The position numbers were made by a program, and so were the translations under genes. Below the pieces are notes generated by a model. That model saw only the letters and a program-made list of their open reading frames with translations. It was not told where the DNA came from and searched no databases. Positions 1-11,277 of a stretch of DNA of 64,000 bases are shown one piece after another. The DNA lies in assembly GCF_000835495.1 (NCBI RefSeq), contig NW_015622542.1, positions 4,610,485 to 4,674,484 of the forward strand, read 5' to 3'. The stretch is from Cladophialophora immunda (lineage: Eukaryota; Ascomycota; Eurotiomycetes; Chaetothyriales; Herpotrichiellaceae). How positions within the stretch are numbered: the first letter of the stretch is position 1; each line of letters begins with the position of its first letter.

Positions 1-1090
1 ACCCTGCTTCCCTCACTGTAGCGGGCTACAGTCGCAGCTATCCGACGCCACCTCCCTTGTCAGACGAGGGCAAGGAGGCCAGCCAACCTCCCCAAGACCA
101 ACCCCAGAAGAAGAAGAGGAAGGCTTGGGGACAGCCTGTTCCGGAAATCAAACAAATACTCCCGCCTCGAAAAAGAGCCAAGACGGCGGAGGAGAAGGAA
201 CAGAGAAAGAATGAGAGAATTCTCCGAAACCGCAGAGCAGCCGACAAGTCTCGACAACGGCAAAAGGCTGCAGTGGCAGAACTCGAGGCCAGGCAGATCC
301 GGATCGAGAAAGAAAATGCCGCTCTCCGGGAACTCCTGGATCGCTATCAGTCGAGATTCGGTGTCCAGGCAGACTTCCCTTTGCCAGTCCCCGCCGAACC
401 CCCCAAAATCGACCTCGACGACGCAGAGGATGCAACACCGTCCCACGACTTGCGTGCATCTTCCACTCAACCACCTTTCACTCCCTCGTCATTCAACGAC
501 TGCTCGGATACCGAGTCTAGTCATCCAACCCTGGTTCTATCCGAAGATTCGACTCCCATGAAACACGAATCCCCGGTCCTCGCTCCTCAACTCAACCTCA
601 TCCACGAACATCCCGAAGTTGAACAGACCACTTCTGATTCGATGGCAACGCTCTCAAGCTTCCCCACCGTCTCCGGTATGGCACAATATCCTGCTGTGGT
701 ATTGTGTGACCTGCAGTGTCAGCCGGAGACCTGGGCTATCAGCCTGCCAGCATTCCCATCGAGTCCCAGACACAACCTTGGGATCAGCTACCTGCTTCAG
801 GTCTTCCAGACCTTGACGATATTTCACTCCTTCTCGACGACAACGCTCTTGCCAATGTGCAATCTTTTCCGGATTTTGGCGCAGCGATTGTCAATGACCT
901 CGACGGAACAGGATTTCTCCTCCATCCTGACCAACTTCCCACTAATTCATTCTTTGATTTCGATGCCTTCGACACCGACCAGACCAGCGGTCTTTCGCAT
1001 GAAGCTTCTGAGTCGACTACTCGCTTGCAGCCCACACATGGCGCGCCTCTTACTGGCAGCGACAGACCGGGCTTTGCAGCAAGTGGTTAG
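1..1090 (+). CDS. hacA: bZIP transcription factor of the unfolded protein response (HacA/Hac1), 5'-partial
   Basis: Master regulator of the fungal unfolded protein response in the nucleus. The frame is open from base 3 with no ATG before the bZIP; the codon at 57 is TTG, so the true start lies left of the window. Seen: a lysine/arginine-rich stretch (KKKRKAWGQ), PPRKRAKT, then a basic region NERILRNRRAADKSRQRQ and a leucine-zipper-like coiled coil. In the unspliced frame translation runs to a TGA at 1380-1382. Removing 20 nt at 714-733 joins codon 711-713 to the frame beginning at 734, which ends at TAG 1088-1090 and gives at least 355 residues with an acidic tail (PDLDDISLLLDDNAL), as expected for an activated HacA. 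The C-terminal LQPTHGA..-type ending resembles Aspergillus HacA from memory. Regulation is therefore by Ire1-mediated cytosolic splicing. Confidence 0.9.
714..733 (+). other. Predicted 20-nt non-spliceosomal (Ire1-type) hacA intron
   Basis: The 5' site lies in a 7-nt loop CTGCAGT (711-717) closed by the 4-bp stem TGAC/GTCA (707-710 with 718-721), with cleavage expected after CTG. The hexamer GACCTG is repeated at 708-713 and 728-733, so the borders can slide by six bases without changing the product. The length of 20 nt matches what is known for filamentous-fungal hacA. There is no GT-AG. Excision shifts translation from the frame ending at 1382 to the one ending at 1090. I could not draw a convincing 7-nt loop for the 3' site. 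Confidence 0.85.
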
Positions 1091-1702
1091 CGAGGAAGGT
1101 TTTGCTGAGGATCCTGAACGTCGGTGGACATGGTCGAGTCTGATGACGATTAAGTGGGTAATTTTGAGGTTGGAGAGAGAACATCGGAAAATCCGTCGTC
1201 GAGTTTGGATGGACAAGAAAGCTGCTGTGGTAGATGATGGAGTATCGGAGTTCAAGGTCATGGCCGGCGTTGATTATGGGGCCGTTGCCAGAAACTCACA
1301 ACTTTGGCAAGGCGCGAGTTCCAATTGTACGATTACCAGAGATGATGGCGGGAGCTGGGTGCCAGCACAGGAGGTCCATTGAGATTGATAACGAACCTTC
1401 CATAGATGAATTCAACCAAAAGCCTTTTACGATATCTATCAGTCTTTCCATCGCAGGACTATACTCATGTTTGGAATTGTCGTTCCCAAAGATCTCTGAG
1501 CCCATGCATGCTGCAATGTGATGGATGATTTTGTGGTGCGAATGTGGCGTCAGCTGCGCCACCATAGTCACGTGAACTTAGCGCTATCTAAATGTGGCTG
1601 TGCATCTACGCAATAATATGGACGCGTAAACTTTTGTCTCCACCTGCTCCAGGCACTAACAACGATTGTCTAAGGCCATTGCCGCTATCGAAATAGTTCT
1701 CC
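1091..1702. other. hacA 3' region and intergenic space
   Basis: Bases 1091-1382 are translated only in the unspliced hacA message and otherwise act as its 3' UTR. Bases 1383-1702 separate hacA from the next same-strand gene. I see no further gene here. Confidence 0.6.
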
Positions 1703-4308
1703 ATGGCACCGACAAAGGCAAAGCCGTGTTTTTACTTTGCACATGGAGGATGTAGAAACGGGGACCATTGCAGATTCTCCCACGAGCGGGCCGCAAACAG
1801 CGAGAAAGACGTCAACTTGATTGCATCAACATCTGCCGACATCGAACGGCTCGATATAAATACCGGAGATGCGACTCGTGCCAGCTCTACTGCTCAAGTA
1901 CAATCAGACTCCCGTGCCACAATCCCTTGCAAATTCTTCGGGAGCGCAGGAGGCTGTCGAAATGATCCATGTCCATATTCTCACACTTCAGGTGGCCATC
2001 AGGCTGAGAAGACAGGCAACCATGATCTCGCGATGATCGAGGACGAGGTAAGTACCACATCACTTGGTCGCTTTGTCTTTTGAAATTGATACTGACATTA
2101 CCTACAATGTAGGACCAAGAAGGCCAAGACGACTTTACTCGAGATCTTTCAGGCGCCCTGGTCTCCTTCAGCGAAACCGGCCATGTCCTCAAAGTTTCTC
2201 TCCCAACAGACTACTCTTGTGCTTGCATAACTGGTCTCAAACCAGGGATCCAGCCTGAAACAATAGTCGAGATTCTTGGTGGCTTCGGCTTCAATGTCAG
2301 CATAGATTGTGTTCGAATTCCAAAAGGTACACTGCCGTCAGAGACGAAAGCTCTAGTCAAAGTGGAAGACCCGTCGTTTGCGAAAGAGCTCGGCGACAGG
2401 CTCAAGCAGCAGCAGTCCGACCTCAGCGCAACGCCACACCCAATCCATAGCAAGCGGTCGAATTGCAGAAAGGTCTCCGTCTCCTGGCACAAAGCTACGC
2501 GAAGTGTTTGGGTAAACTATGGAAATGGCGGTATCGCGGACCGAGTTGCCCAGAAATTCGCCGACGGTCGTTACAAGGTTCTAGGTCAATCTGTCAAATG
2601 TTCTAAAGCCAAGGAAGCTGACACTGGATGGAGGCGAGGCGGATTTTCGCACAACCCTGTTGCGTGGACTATTACCTTAAGCGACGTGCCTGGCCCTGCG
2701 ACACGTACTGATGTTGAAGAAAGCATCCGAGCGTCGTATGACAAACCACGACATATTGAACCCTCACGCCCGAGCTACCGAGCTTCCGATGCAGAAGTCA
2801 GTGTCGAAGTTCGGTGCCTTCTGGAAAAACACGGCCGGCTGGAGAACTTTTATCTTGAGCCCATATCCATGGGTAAACGGGTAAAGGCTGTAGCTTTGTT
2901 TCAGGATGAGGCAGATGCTATGTCGGCATGCTCACTCAACAACGAGCAGCTTTCTATCCTTGAGAAGGGAAAGTTGACTGTAACACTGAAGCAGTCAACC
3001 AAGATTAAGATTCAAACGCCATTCTACTTAGCCATGGAGACCAGATTTGATGAGGAAAGAAAGATCTGGAGAGAACGACATCTGGCATGTCATGTGTACG
3101 TGGATAGCCCGCCAGGGTTTACAGTGCTAAAGGTTGAGGGCGACAACCCCAACGAAGTGGCCAATGCCCGCAAAACGCTTGATCAAATTTCGCAGGGAGT
3201 TGTCCTAAAGAATGGCGAAGATCCAATCTGGACATCAGCACTTAGGACTAATGGAAGCGCACACAAGAGAGTCAAGGCGATTGAGAAAGAACTTGGAATA
3301 CTTGTCCGCAGAGACAAAGCGAAATGCCAGCTTTGCTTCTACGGACCTCTCGAGAAATACCAGCAGGCTGTTACTCAGATCAGCGAAGCGCTCAAAGAAG
3401 AATCGTCTCCAAGCTACAAGATCGACCTCAAACCCGATCAGTTTTCGCGCATGGTCCAAGGGGGCTTCAAGTACGTTGAACAAGCTCTGGGCAAGAATGT
3501 GGCCGTCCTTGACGTGGTATCGAAGAGGCTTACAGTTGGTGGTACAAAGAAACAATATGAAATGGCTTTGGCGATCTTGAATGGCGCAGATGGTATAGAA
3601 ATCCGTGCCAGCGCCGCAAACCCATCTTCGCCGGAAGGGGACTGCCCGATCTGCTTCTGTGAGGCAGAAACCCCTGTTCAAACCTCATGCATGCACACTT
3701 ACTGCCTCGAGTGTTTTGAAGACAGCTGCAAATCTGCGGCATCAACCAGCAAAGCCGATTTTCAAGTCAAGTGCCAAGGTGATGGATGTACTTGCCCGAC
3801 CATATTCACACTACAAGAGCTGAAGGAACGACTCTCGTCCTCTGTCTTCGAAAGTGTGCTCAAGTCGTCCTTCGAAGAGTACGTCCAACGTCGCCCCGAC
3901 GCCTTCCACTACTGCCCCGAGCCAGACTGCGGATATATCTATCGCTGCACTCCCGCCTCAAACTCGAAGCCTCCGGCTTACATGTGTCCCAATTGTCTGG
4001 TGCCCGTATGCACATCCTGCCATACACGGCATGACGGCCAAACATGTGCCGAGTACAAAGACATTGCATCGGGAGGCTACAAAGCTCTCGAGGAACTGAA
4101 GAGAAAATTGAACATCAAAGACTGCCCCAAATGTACGACGCGGATCGAGAAGACGGACGGATGCAATCATATGACATGCGGAGGGTGTAAGTCGCACCTC
4201 TGCTGGGTGTGTATGGCAGTCTTCGGGACCAGCACGGAATGCTACGCACATCTGAATCAAGCTCATGGTGGTCATGGAGGGGTGCCTCAGCATCTGATGC
4301 TTTGGTGA
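1703..4308 (+). CDS. CCCH zinc-finger plus RING-IBR-RING (RBR) E3 ubiquitin ligase
   Basis: Two exons, 1703-2047 and 2113-4308 (intron 2048-2112, GTAAGT..TAG, phase 0), give 846 residues. Two CCCH fingers are visible: C9-X7-C17-X5-C23-X3-H27 and C76-X8-C85-X4-C90-X3-H94, a fold usually binding RNA. The middle (about 130-600) has no clear motif to me, perhaps degenerate RNA-binding folds. RING1 starts at CPICFC (C626), followed by an IBR with its Cys/His pattern, and RING2 at CPKC (C786). C799 in DGCNHMTC sits where RBR ligases carry the thioester-forming cysteine, and the GCNHM..C..C..HLCWVC ending is canonical. Predicted activity is HECT-like ubiquitin transfer; the substrate is unknown. The domain order recalls fungal and plant RNA-associated RBR proteins. 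Confidence 0.88.
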
Positions 4309-4649
4309 TTGAGACATAGACGAAGTATTCGGTGGATGGATTCAGTCCGGTTACGGAACATAACGATCATAATGTATTGCTACTACAATTCACCAGGTCT
4401 CCGCGTTTCTGGAAGGATGATTTTGATATCAAGTTTCCGATGTCGTCGTAGGTTCGGTGGATCAAGTGCACTCTTTCGCCGTCTAACGTGGATCATATCA
4501 GCTCGAAACGTAAGTACTTTCTTGGCAAAGCCTCGCGTTGCAGTCCGCAGTTGATTTGGCGGCGCGACAGAAAATGTCCCCCAAGAGTTGCGATCCGTCG
4601 CGCCAGCCGCATTGACGAGGAGAGATCAATGTGATCGCTCGACCCCGCG
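4309..4649. other. Intergenic spacer
   Basis: 341 bp between two same-strand genes. It holds the 3' end of the RBR ligase gene and the promoter of arp9. I see no gene or RNA in it. Confidence 0.6.
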
Positions 4650-7084
4650 ATGCCTCCATTCAAAGATGAGCATGTGCTCGTAAGTTTCACTTCCGCACGC
4701 ACAGAGCAACACCAAGAGACCACTTTCGCTGACTCGCCCCCAGATAATTGCGCCCGGGTCGCAAATCACCGCCGCGCAACTTGGGCTGCCCGAGTCCTTC
4801 ACGCCCCCGAGATATCGCTTCCCCACGCGCATGTTCCCGGGCGCGAAGCCTGGTGAATGGGAACCCGTAAAGATCAGGACGAAGATCATAACGAAGCCGA
4901 AAGTCGTCGAACCGGACCCCGTGCCCGCATCTGCGACCCCTAAGCCAGAACCTATTGACCTCGATGCCAAACCGGATGTTTCTATCACGAATGGCGAGGA
5001 GCAGAAGACTGAACCAGCAAATGGCGATCAAGTAAACGGTGAAGGGGCCAAGACTGAGCAAACAAATGGTGAATCACCTGTAAAAGAGCAACAGGAGCAG
5101 CCGAATGGAGAAGCAAAGCTCAAGCTGGAAGAGGCCGCCGAAGAGCAACCCAAAGTCGAAGAGCCGAAAGATCAGCCTGCTCCGTCGACAGATGTTGAGA
5201 TGAAAGAGGCTCCTGCGGGCGAAGAAACCTCGAAGCCCGAGACCGAGGATACTGAAATGGTCCCGCCGCCCGAGCAAGAAGCACAACCCGACCCTCAACA
5301 AGAAGGAGAAGCCGCGGCCGATGTCGAAGAGGAAACCATCGAAACCTTCGAGGACGACCATTGGTCCACCGAGGGCGCCGTCTACCCGATCAGAGAAGGG
5401 CGCATCGAGAACTGGTCATGTTTTTTCGCCCTCCTTTCGCACATCTACAATATGATGTCTCCCCCCTTCCATATGCCGGTCCTCTTTGTAGCACAACCAT
5501 GTTGGAGCGCCAAAGATCATGAAATGATTACTCAATTTGTCTTTGAAAACTGGAAGATCCCAGCCTTTTGTCTCATGGATGCCGCGCTAACGGCCTGCTA
5601 TGCATATGGTGTGCCGACGGCGTTGGTGTTGGATGTCGGACATGAGAAATGTGATGTCAGTGCGGTCACGGAGTTTCAGGTTAACGATATCGGGAGGGGC
5701 ATCGCGCTTTCCGGTTGTGGTGGACGCGCCATGACGCTCCGGCTGCAGCAGGTGTTGGAGAACCAGGGGTTCGACGAAGATATGGCAGAGCAACTGAAAA
5801 AGAGCCCGATCTGCGAGATTTTGCCCGTTGGCACTCCGTATCCCAAGTCCACCTCTATCAGCACAGCTGTCCCTGCTGCCAATCCGGCTGCCGCGGCATC
5901 TACAGGAGCTTTGGATTCTGGAATGAATGCGAAGGATGGCGAGGGACTGAGACCCGGTCAGGCGCCTCGCGGCCCGGGCACGGGAACCGTGGTAGGTGAA
6001 GAAGGTCCCAACGGCGACGACGAGGACAACGAAGGTGTTCTTGACGTCGCAGCTATCGTTGCGCGCGACAATGCCGCCGAGGTGCTGGCGAAGCGAGAAC
6101 GGGAAAAGGCCGAGAAGGCCGCTGCGAAGAAAGGTGGCGCCGCCGAGGCTGCCAGGCAAATCCGACTGCGAAACTCAGAACGAGAACGAGCTACTTTTAT
6201 ATATGTGGACTTCATCCCCGTGGAGGAGTCGACGGATGGCGATCAACCCTTGAGTCGAAAACGAAAGCGAGAGATTGAAGTTGGGGTGGAACGATTCATG
6301 GCAGCGACTCCCCCGCCAGGAGCATGCGAGGGCATCGTCGACACAATCGCGGAGGCGATCCATCATACCGTTATGAGCGTTCCCGACATTCCCCAGCGGG
6401 CAACTCTCTGGGACAATCTAATCATACTGGGTAATGGAAGCCGGATCAGAGGTGAGCTTTGACTTGGAATTGACAGATGCTACTATTACTAACTTGCTTT
6501 CTTCTTTGCCAACAGGCTTCACGGCTAACCTTCTTTCCGTGCTCAATTCACGATATATCCTGTCTCCGTCAACCGCCACGATATTCACCTCCGAGCTTCC
6601 CTCGAATTTCACAACCCCAGTCGCCACGCCCGGAACGAACACGCCCATTCCTGGCCAGGGAAACCACCCTTTCCACCATCCCGGAGGTCACGGCGTCAAT
6701 CCTTTGCTCGTTGCCGCGACCAAAAACATGATGCAGCCTAATACGCAATCGCACCACCTCCAAGTCCCCGGAATGAACCCTTCTCTTGGCGGGACGCCAA
6801 CGGCAATGGGCATGTCTGATCCCAACAACCCCATGTCGACGCTATCTCACCACCACCGAGGATTCTCCCAAGCGCCAATCTCCATCAAACTCGTCAAACC
6901 TCCCGAATATTTCCCCGAGTGGAAGAACCCGGCCATGTCTGGCATGGAAGAAGCTGGGTTCCTGGGAGCTCAAGTGGCTGCCAAGGTGGTCTTTATTGTG
7001 GACCAGGGCAACAGCAAGGGCTTCTTGAGCCGGAGCGAGTATAACGAGCTTGGGCCCGGTGGGATCCACGAGTGCGCCATGTAG
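4650..7084 (+). CDS. arp9: Actin-related protein Arp9, SWI/SNF and RSC chromatin-remodelling subunit
   Basis: Three exons: 4650-4679, 4744-6451 and 6516-7084 (introns 4680-4743 and 6452-6515), giving 768 residues. The first exon codes only ten residues (MPPFKDEHVL), joined in frame to IIAPGSQITAAQLGLPESF, the actin-like phosphate-loop region, which fixes the start. Residues about 55-180 are a long acidic Glu/Gln/Pro-rich low-complexity insert. The actin fold resumes at YPIREGRIENWSCFFALL and ALVLDVGHEKCDVSAVTEF. A second Ala/Glu/Lys-rich coiled insert follows, with a basic RKRKRE patch. Length and inserts agree with fungal Arp9 as I remember the family. It would act with Arp7/Arp42-type partners on the helicase HSA domain of nuclear remodellers. 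An Arp-family actin is clear; the Arp9 assignment is family knowledge. Confidence 0.85.
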
Positions 7085-7875
7085 CATTATTCCGCGACAG
7101 GTTTAGAATACTGGGTTTTGCATTTGGGCCGTATGGAGGATGGGTTGGCTTTGGCCAGGGGCTTACAACGATTAAAAGGGGGGTGGATGGTTCATGGCGT
7201 TGAGAATCATACATGGCGGACTGCCATCATGGTGGTATTTTGGAGATAGACCAGACGGTCCAAGCGAGGCTGGCCTTCTCAGTAAGAGACGTGGACGCTG
7301 AACAGTGCGCCGCTTCGTATACCAAGGCTGGCAAATACCTTGTCATCTACATGTATTCCAGCGGTTTCCCCCTGACTCAAGTAGCCCTACTTTTTAGAAT
7401 CGCTGTGCTCCCTCACTTGACAAATAGTACTATTCGACAGGGACAAAGTCTTGTTCATTCGAAAAAGCATAAGAACATACGTTGATATGCTAGAAGCGCC
7501 TTGCTTCTCTCTACCCGATAACTAGCCTCGAAGACCTGACTTGGTGCACCTTCCCGGGAGTATTTGGTTAGATGGAAGTGAGGATGAAGAATAACAGCAG
7601 AAGGAGAGGGAGAATGTAGTCGCGAGAGACATGGATTCATTCCATCGCTGGGTTGGTCGATAGCACTCTTCCAACATTTCGCTAGACCTGGATCTGTCGA
7701 TATATGGTTATCGGGTGCCCAGGAGCACTGTTCCCCCTTCAATGATGTGCGATGAGACTTTCCAGACCCATCCATCAGTGTTCCTCTCTCCCTTGGCCCT
7801 GACTTATGCATCCCATTCACCGGCCTGTCCACGCTGAGAATCGTCACCACTTCACGCTCTGACCGGTCCGCCATT
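7085..7875. other. Convergent intergenic region
   Basis: 791 bp between the 3' ends of arp9 and the transporter gene. Short ORFs on both strands have no coding character I can recognise. No repeat or RNA gene seen. Confidence 0.6.
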
Positions 7876-9642
7876 TCACCTATAATACCTCCAGTGGGGG
7901 TGTTTCTCCATCAACCCACCCTCGTCAAAGTCAATGACGCGATCCGTCGGCGGCGGGCCCGTCAGGGCATCGCGCCTCCTGTTTTCGCGCACGTTGATGA
8001 AGGTCATGACGGCCGAGCCCGTGCCGGTGAAGCAGGTGCAGGCGAACAAGACCCAGAAGCCGGTCTTGTACGCGGGGCCGTCCTTCTGGGGGAACAGGTA
8101 GCCGGTGGCCACGCCCATGGTGGAGCCAAATGCCTGGAACAGGCCGGTGGCGATGGCCTTTTTGATGTCGCCGCAGCAGTTGCCCGTGATGTTGCCGACC
8201 GAGAGGGTCACGCCGGACAGGATGCCCGTCAGGGTTAGGAAGGTGGCGCCGTAGCGGGCGTGGTTGTACCGCGCGGGCAGCAGCACGAGCAGCAGGTCGC
8301 CCACGGCGGCGACGACCGAGTTGATCACCAGGATGCCCGAGCAGGATTTGAAACGGTCCGACAGGTAGCCCACGACGAAGACCATGACGAACGCGACGCA
8401 GTACGGCGGCGCGACCATCAGCTGCGCCTTGACCTTGTCGAAGCCCATGGTGTTGACGATGATGGGCGTGAACGTCGCGATCGTGTACGTCGAGATCACC
8501 TGGCACATGTAGATGGCGATGTTCATCCACATGCGCCAATCCTGCAGCTGCTTGCCCACCACCGCCCAGTGCACCTTGCCGTGCGTGCGGTTGCCGTCGT
8601 TCATCATTCGCCAGTCCGCCACGTCGCGCTCGCGCGGGCTGAGCCAGCGCGTGTTGTGCGGGCGGTCGGGCAGCACCCACATGCACAGGATCCCGAACGC
8701 GATCGTGAGCAGTCCTTCCAGGATGAACAGGATTTGCCAGTTCTCAATGTGGCGGCTGGAGATGTGAGCCACGCCCCACGCGATCCAGCCGCCAAAGGCG
8801 CCGGCGATGGGCGTTGCAGAGAGGTAGATGCAGATGCGCTTGCCCCATTCCTAGATCTATTCAGCCTGCATGGTCACAAAGTTCGGTGGGAACGAGAACT
8901 CACGGCTCGGGGGTACATCTGCAAGTCGCTGTTAGCATATGCTTATACTGAAACTATGGCACGGTGTCGCAAGCGATAGAGGATTTGGTACTTACGACTG
9001 TTGTCAAATATGGCGCCCCTGAAATAAAGGCGGCCTCAAAGACGCCCAGGAAGAATCTGATGGCAAACAACCCTGAGGCGCCACCAGCTACCGCCTGGAG
9101 TGTAGCCATGATACCCCAGACAATCTGTTCTCACCAAATTAACTCACATCTTCTCTTCCCGAAATCGCCCAGGACAGGGCCTACCATAGCTCCTGAGAGA
9201 TAGAGACTGGGACGGATGTATCGCATTCCGACATTGGTAAACACGTCGGCTACGCAGGTGCCCACGAAGAACATGCTCACGGCGAGACTGTACTGCGCCC
9301 CGGAGAGGTTGAGGTCCGTTTTGATGTTCATCAGGGCAGCATTACCTGGTTTCAGCTGGTCAGCATCTACCGGGCACGCGCGACACTTCAAAGGTACTGA
9401 CCCAACGCTCCGCGGTCAAGCCATGTGAAGATGTACAGGACCATCAGGAAGGGTGGGAGGCGGAGGTCGATCTTCCTCCTCACCCGCTTGACTTCTTCTT
9501 GCGTCACTGGAGGGTCGAGATTGTTCAGTCTCGCGACGAGTTGCTCATGCTCCGAGACCTTCTCGACGTGGATGCCTTCAGAGTGGACGTCCATCTCTTT
9601 CGACATTGTGATGGGTTCTGGAAGGGTTGTGATACCCGCCAT
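7876..9642 (-). CDS. MFS transporter, anion:cation symporter (ACS; Tna1/Dal5/Seo1-like) family
   Basis: Five exons on the minus strand: 9642-9402, 9345-9185, 9124-8996, 8918-8904 and 8850-7876, giving 506 residues, the usual family length. The start is the ATG at 9642 (MAGITTLPEP), preceding a cytosolic N-terminus and RKIDLRLPPFLMVLYIFTWLDR, the ACS TM1 signature. Further family landmarks are DRGALGNAALMN, GLFAIRFFLGVFEAAF and YPRAEWGKRICIYLSATPIAGAFGGW; the second six-helix half follows a central loop. The fourth exon is only 15 nt (MYPRA), but skipping it would break the conserved loop. It would import an organic anion by proton symport at the plasma membrane: nicotinate, allantoate, vitamin or sulfonate types are known, and the substrate cannot be read here. 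It is divergent from the 2OG dioxygenase gene. Confidence 0.85.
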
Positions 9643-11277
9643 GATGTGATCTGTCCCTGTCCGCCTTCGATAGACAATATCCTTCTTCAAGGCAGGTGTT
9701 GGACTCGGTCAGGCGGGTTTCTGAGTGTCTCACGACCCGCGAGTCGAAGTAGGAGGGACAGCGAGAAGAAGCGTCGGGATCCACGTCCTCCCCATGCGTG
9801 GCTCCCGTCGGTATTTGAAGTTCTCCCTCTGGAAATCCCAACTAGCCAACCTCTCTGCCGGATCGGCGTAGAGACCGGCGAGCGCACGGGGGTTGTCAGC
9901 CCGTTGTTCTGGACAGCTCCGTCTCGCCATGCAGTCCCTGCATTCGCCTATGCTTGTGTGAATGGTTGGCGAGACCGTGACTGTCGACCCAGGTGAAGAT
10001 CCGCCGGAACCAGAGTAGCAAGGGCTTTCCTGCAGGCCTCAAGAAGCACTAAAAGAAGAAGCGATTTGCGCAGAGTTGTTTTCTGGTTCTCCTCATTCAG
10101 GAAATGCATGTTGATCTCTCCGCACGCCCAGAACGTGGCGGCATCAGGTGGCGGGCTGATCTGTGAGCTGGGGAATGGAGATGGACAGGACCTGGGAGAT
10201 GGTCCACCAGCTGGTGCAAGGTCCAGGTCGAATTCTGCTTTCCGAGTCTCTGGATGCAACCCCCCTAGGGTTATGGGATGTGGACTGCCCTCCTACACCC
10301 TTCTTAGTTGGTTGCCTGAGGGTTGCCGGTAAGGAATATCCAGCCATGGCATTGCTTGCACAAGACGGGCGTTTGGTCTAGTTGGCAGACAGCCGTTGGG
10401 TTCTGCCCACCGAGGTTGAAAGGGAAACCACGGCACACCGATGAGACTGCAGGAGGTCATCTGCTTCTGTCCCCGCGTGCACGAGTGACAATCTCTCAGA
10501 GAACATCGGTGAGTGATCCGGTGCGATGAAGGCCGAGCAGTCTGCCCTGTCTTCGTCTTGACCTCGTGCTTGCAGCAGTCTCGCTCTCTCCTCCACTCAG
10601 CTTGTGAGCAGCATTGACCAATCTCGTGGACTTTGTTGCACCGTCGTAGGACAAGGGGGTGAAGTACTACGAGCTGTTACCGACCCCCGCAAATCGCTGC
10701 TCCTCTCCACAAATATGGGGGATGAGCCCCTTTTCCCACCCAGCCTCGGTATCTCCATCACCCCGCGGGGGGAGGGGGCACTGGGGGGAGGCAGTTATAC
10801 AACAACATCTCCAAACTGACTCGACTGCAGCTGCTGTGTCTGGCAGCAATTGGTTCCGGATACCCGCGTTGCCGTCCAGCCAAGGGAAAAAAAAACCCCC
10901 TTTGTCTCCTGACTCTGGCTATTGTTATGAAAATACCGATATATATCTTATCATACTACCTGCTGACGGGCTGCTGCTGCTGCGTGTGCGGGAAACTCCG
11001 AGATATCTTCGTTGTCGAGGAAGCCGCTTATCTCTCGTTGGCCTCGCTTTGCTCCCGCGGGGGCGGCATTAATTGACGGTTCATCATCTTCTTTGACAAG
11101 CTCGTCCAGGACTGTCCTCACAGAGGGTGGTAACTCTACTGCAATTGAATCCGGACGTAGAAGCCACGACGCCCTTAAGGCGACAAGCTGCACTTGGGAT
11201 CATCCTGCCCGGAGGACCGACTATACGAGCATCGACCCTGCATCATCACCCTTGACTCTGTGTTGCAACCATCCACC
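9643..11277. other. Divergent promoter region between transporter and dioxygenase genes
   Basis: 1635 bp separating the two outward-facing starts. It has poly-A, poly-C and G-rich runs near 10720-10910 (for example GGGGGGAGGGGGCACTGGGG) but no ORF with coding character. It may hold a shared regulatory region. Confidence 0.5.

Noticed and set aside
57..59. Start codon of hacA at 57
   Set aside because: The codon is TTG and the frame is open to the left edge; the gene starts outside the window.
7931..8979. Long frames of 239-251 codons on both strands over the transporter
   Set aside because: They are shadows of the GC-rich MFS exon in other frames: His/Arg/Ala-rich with no domain.
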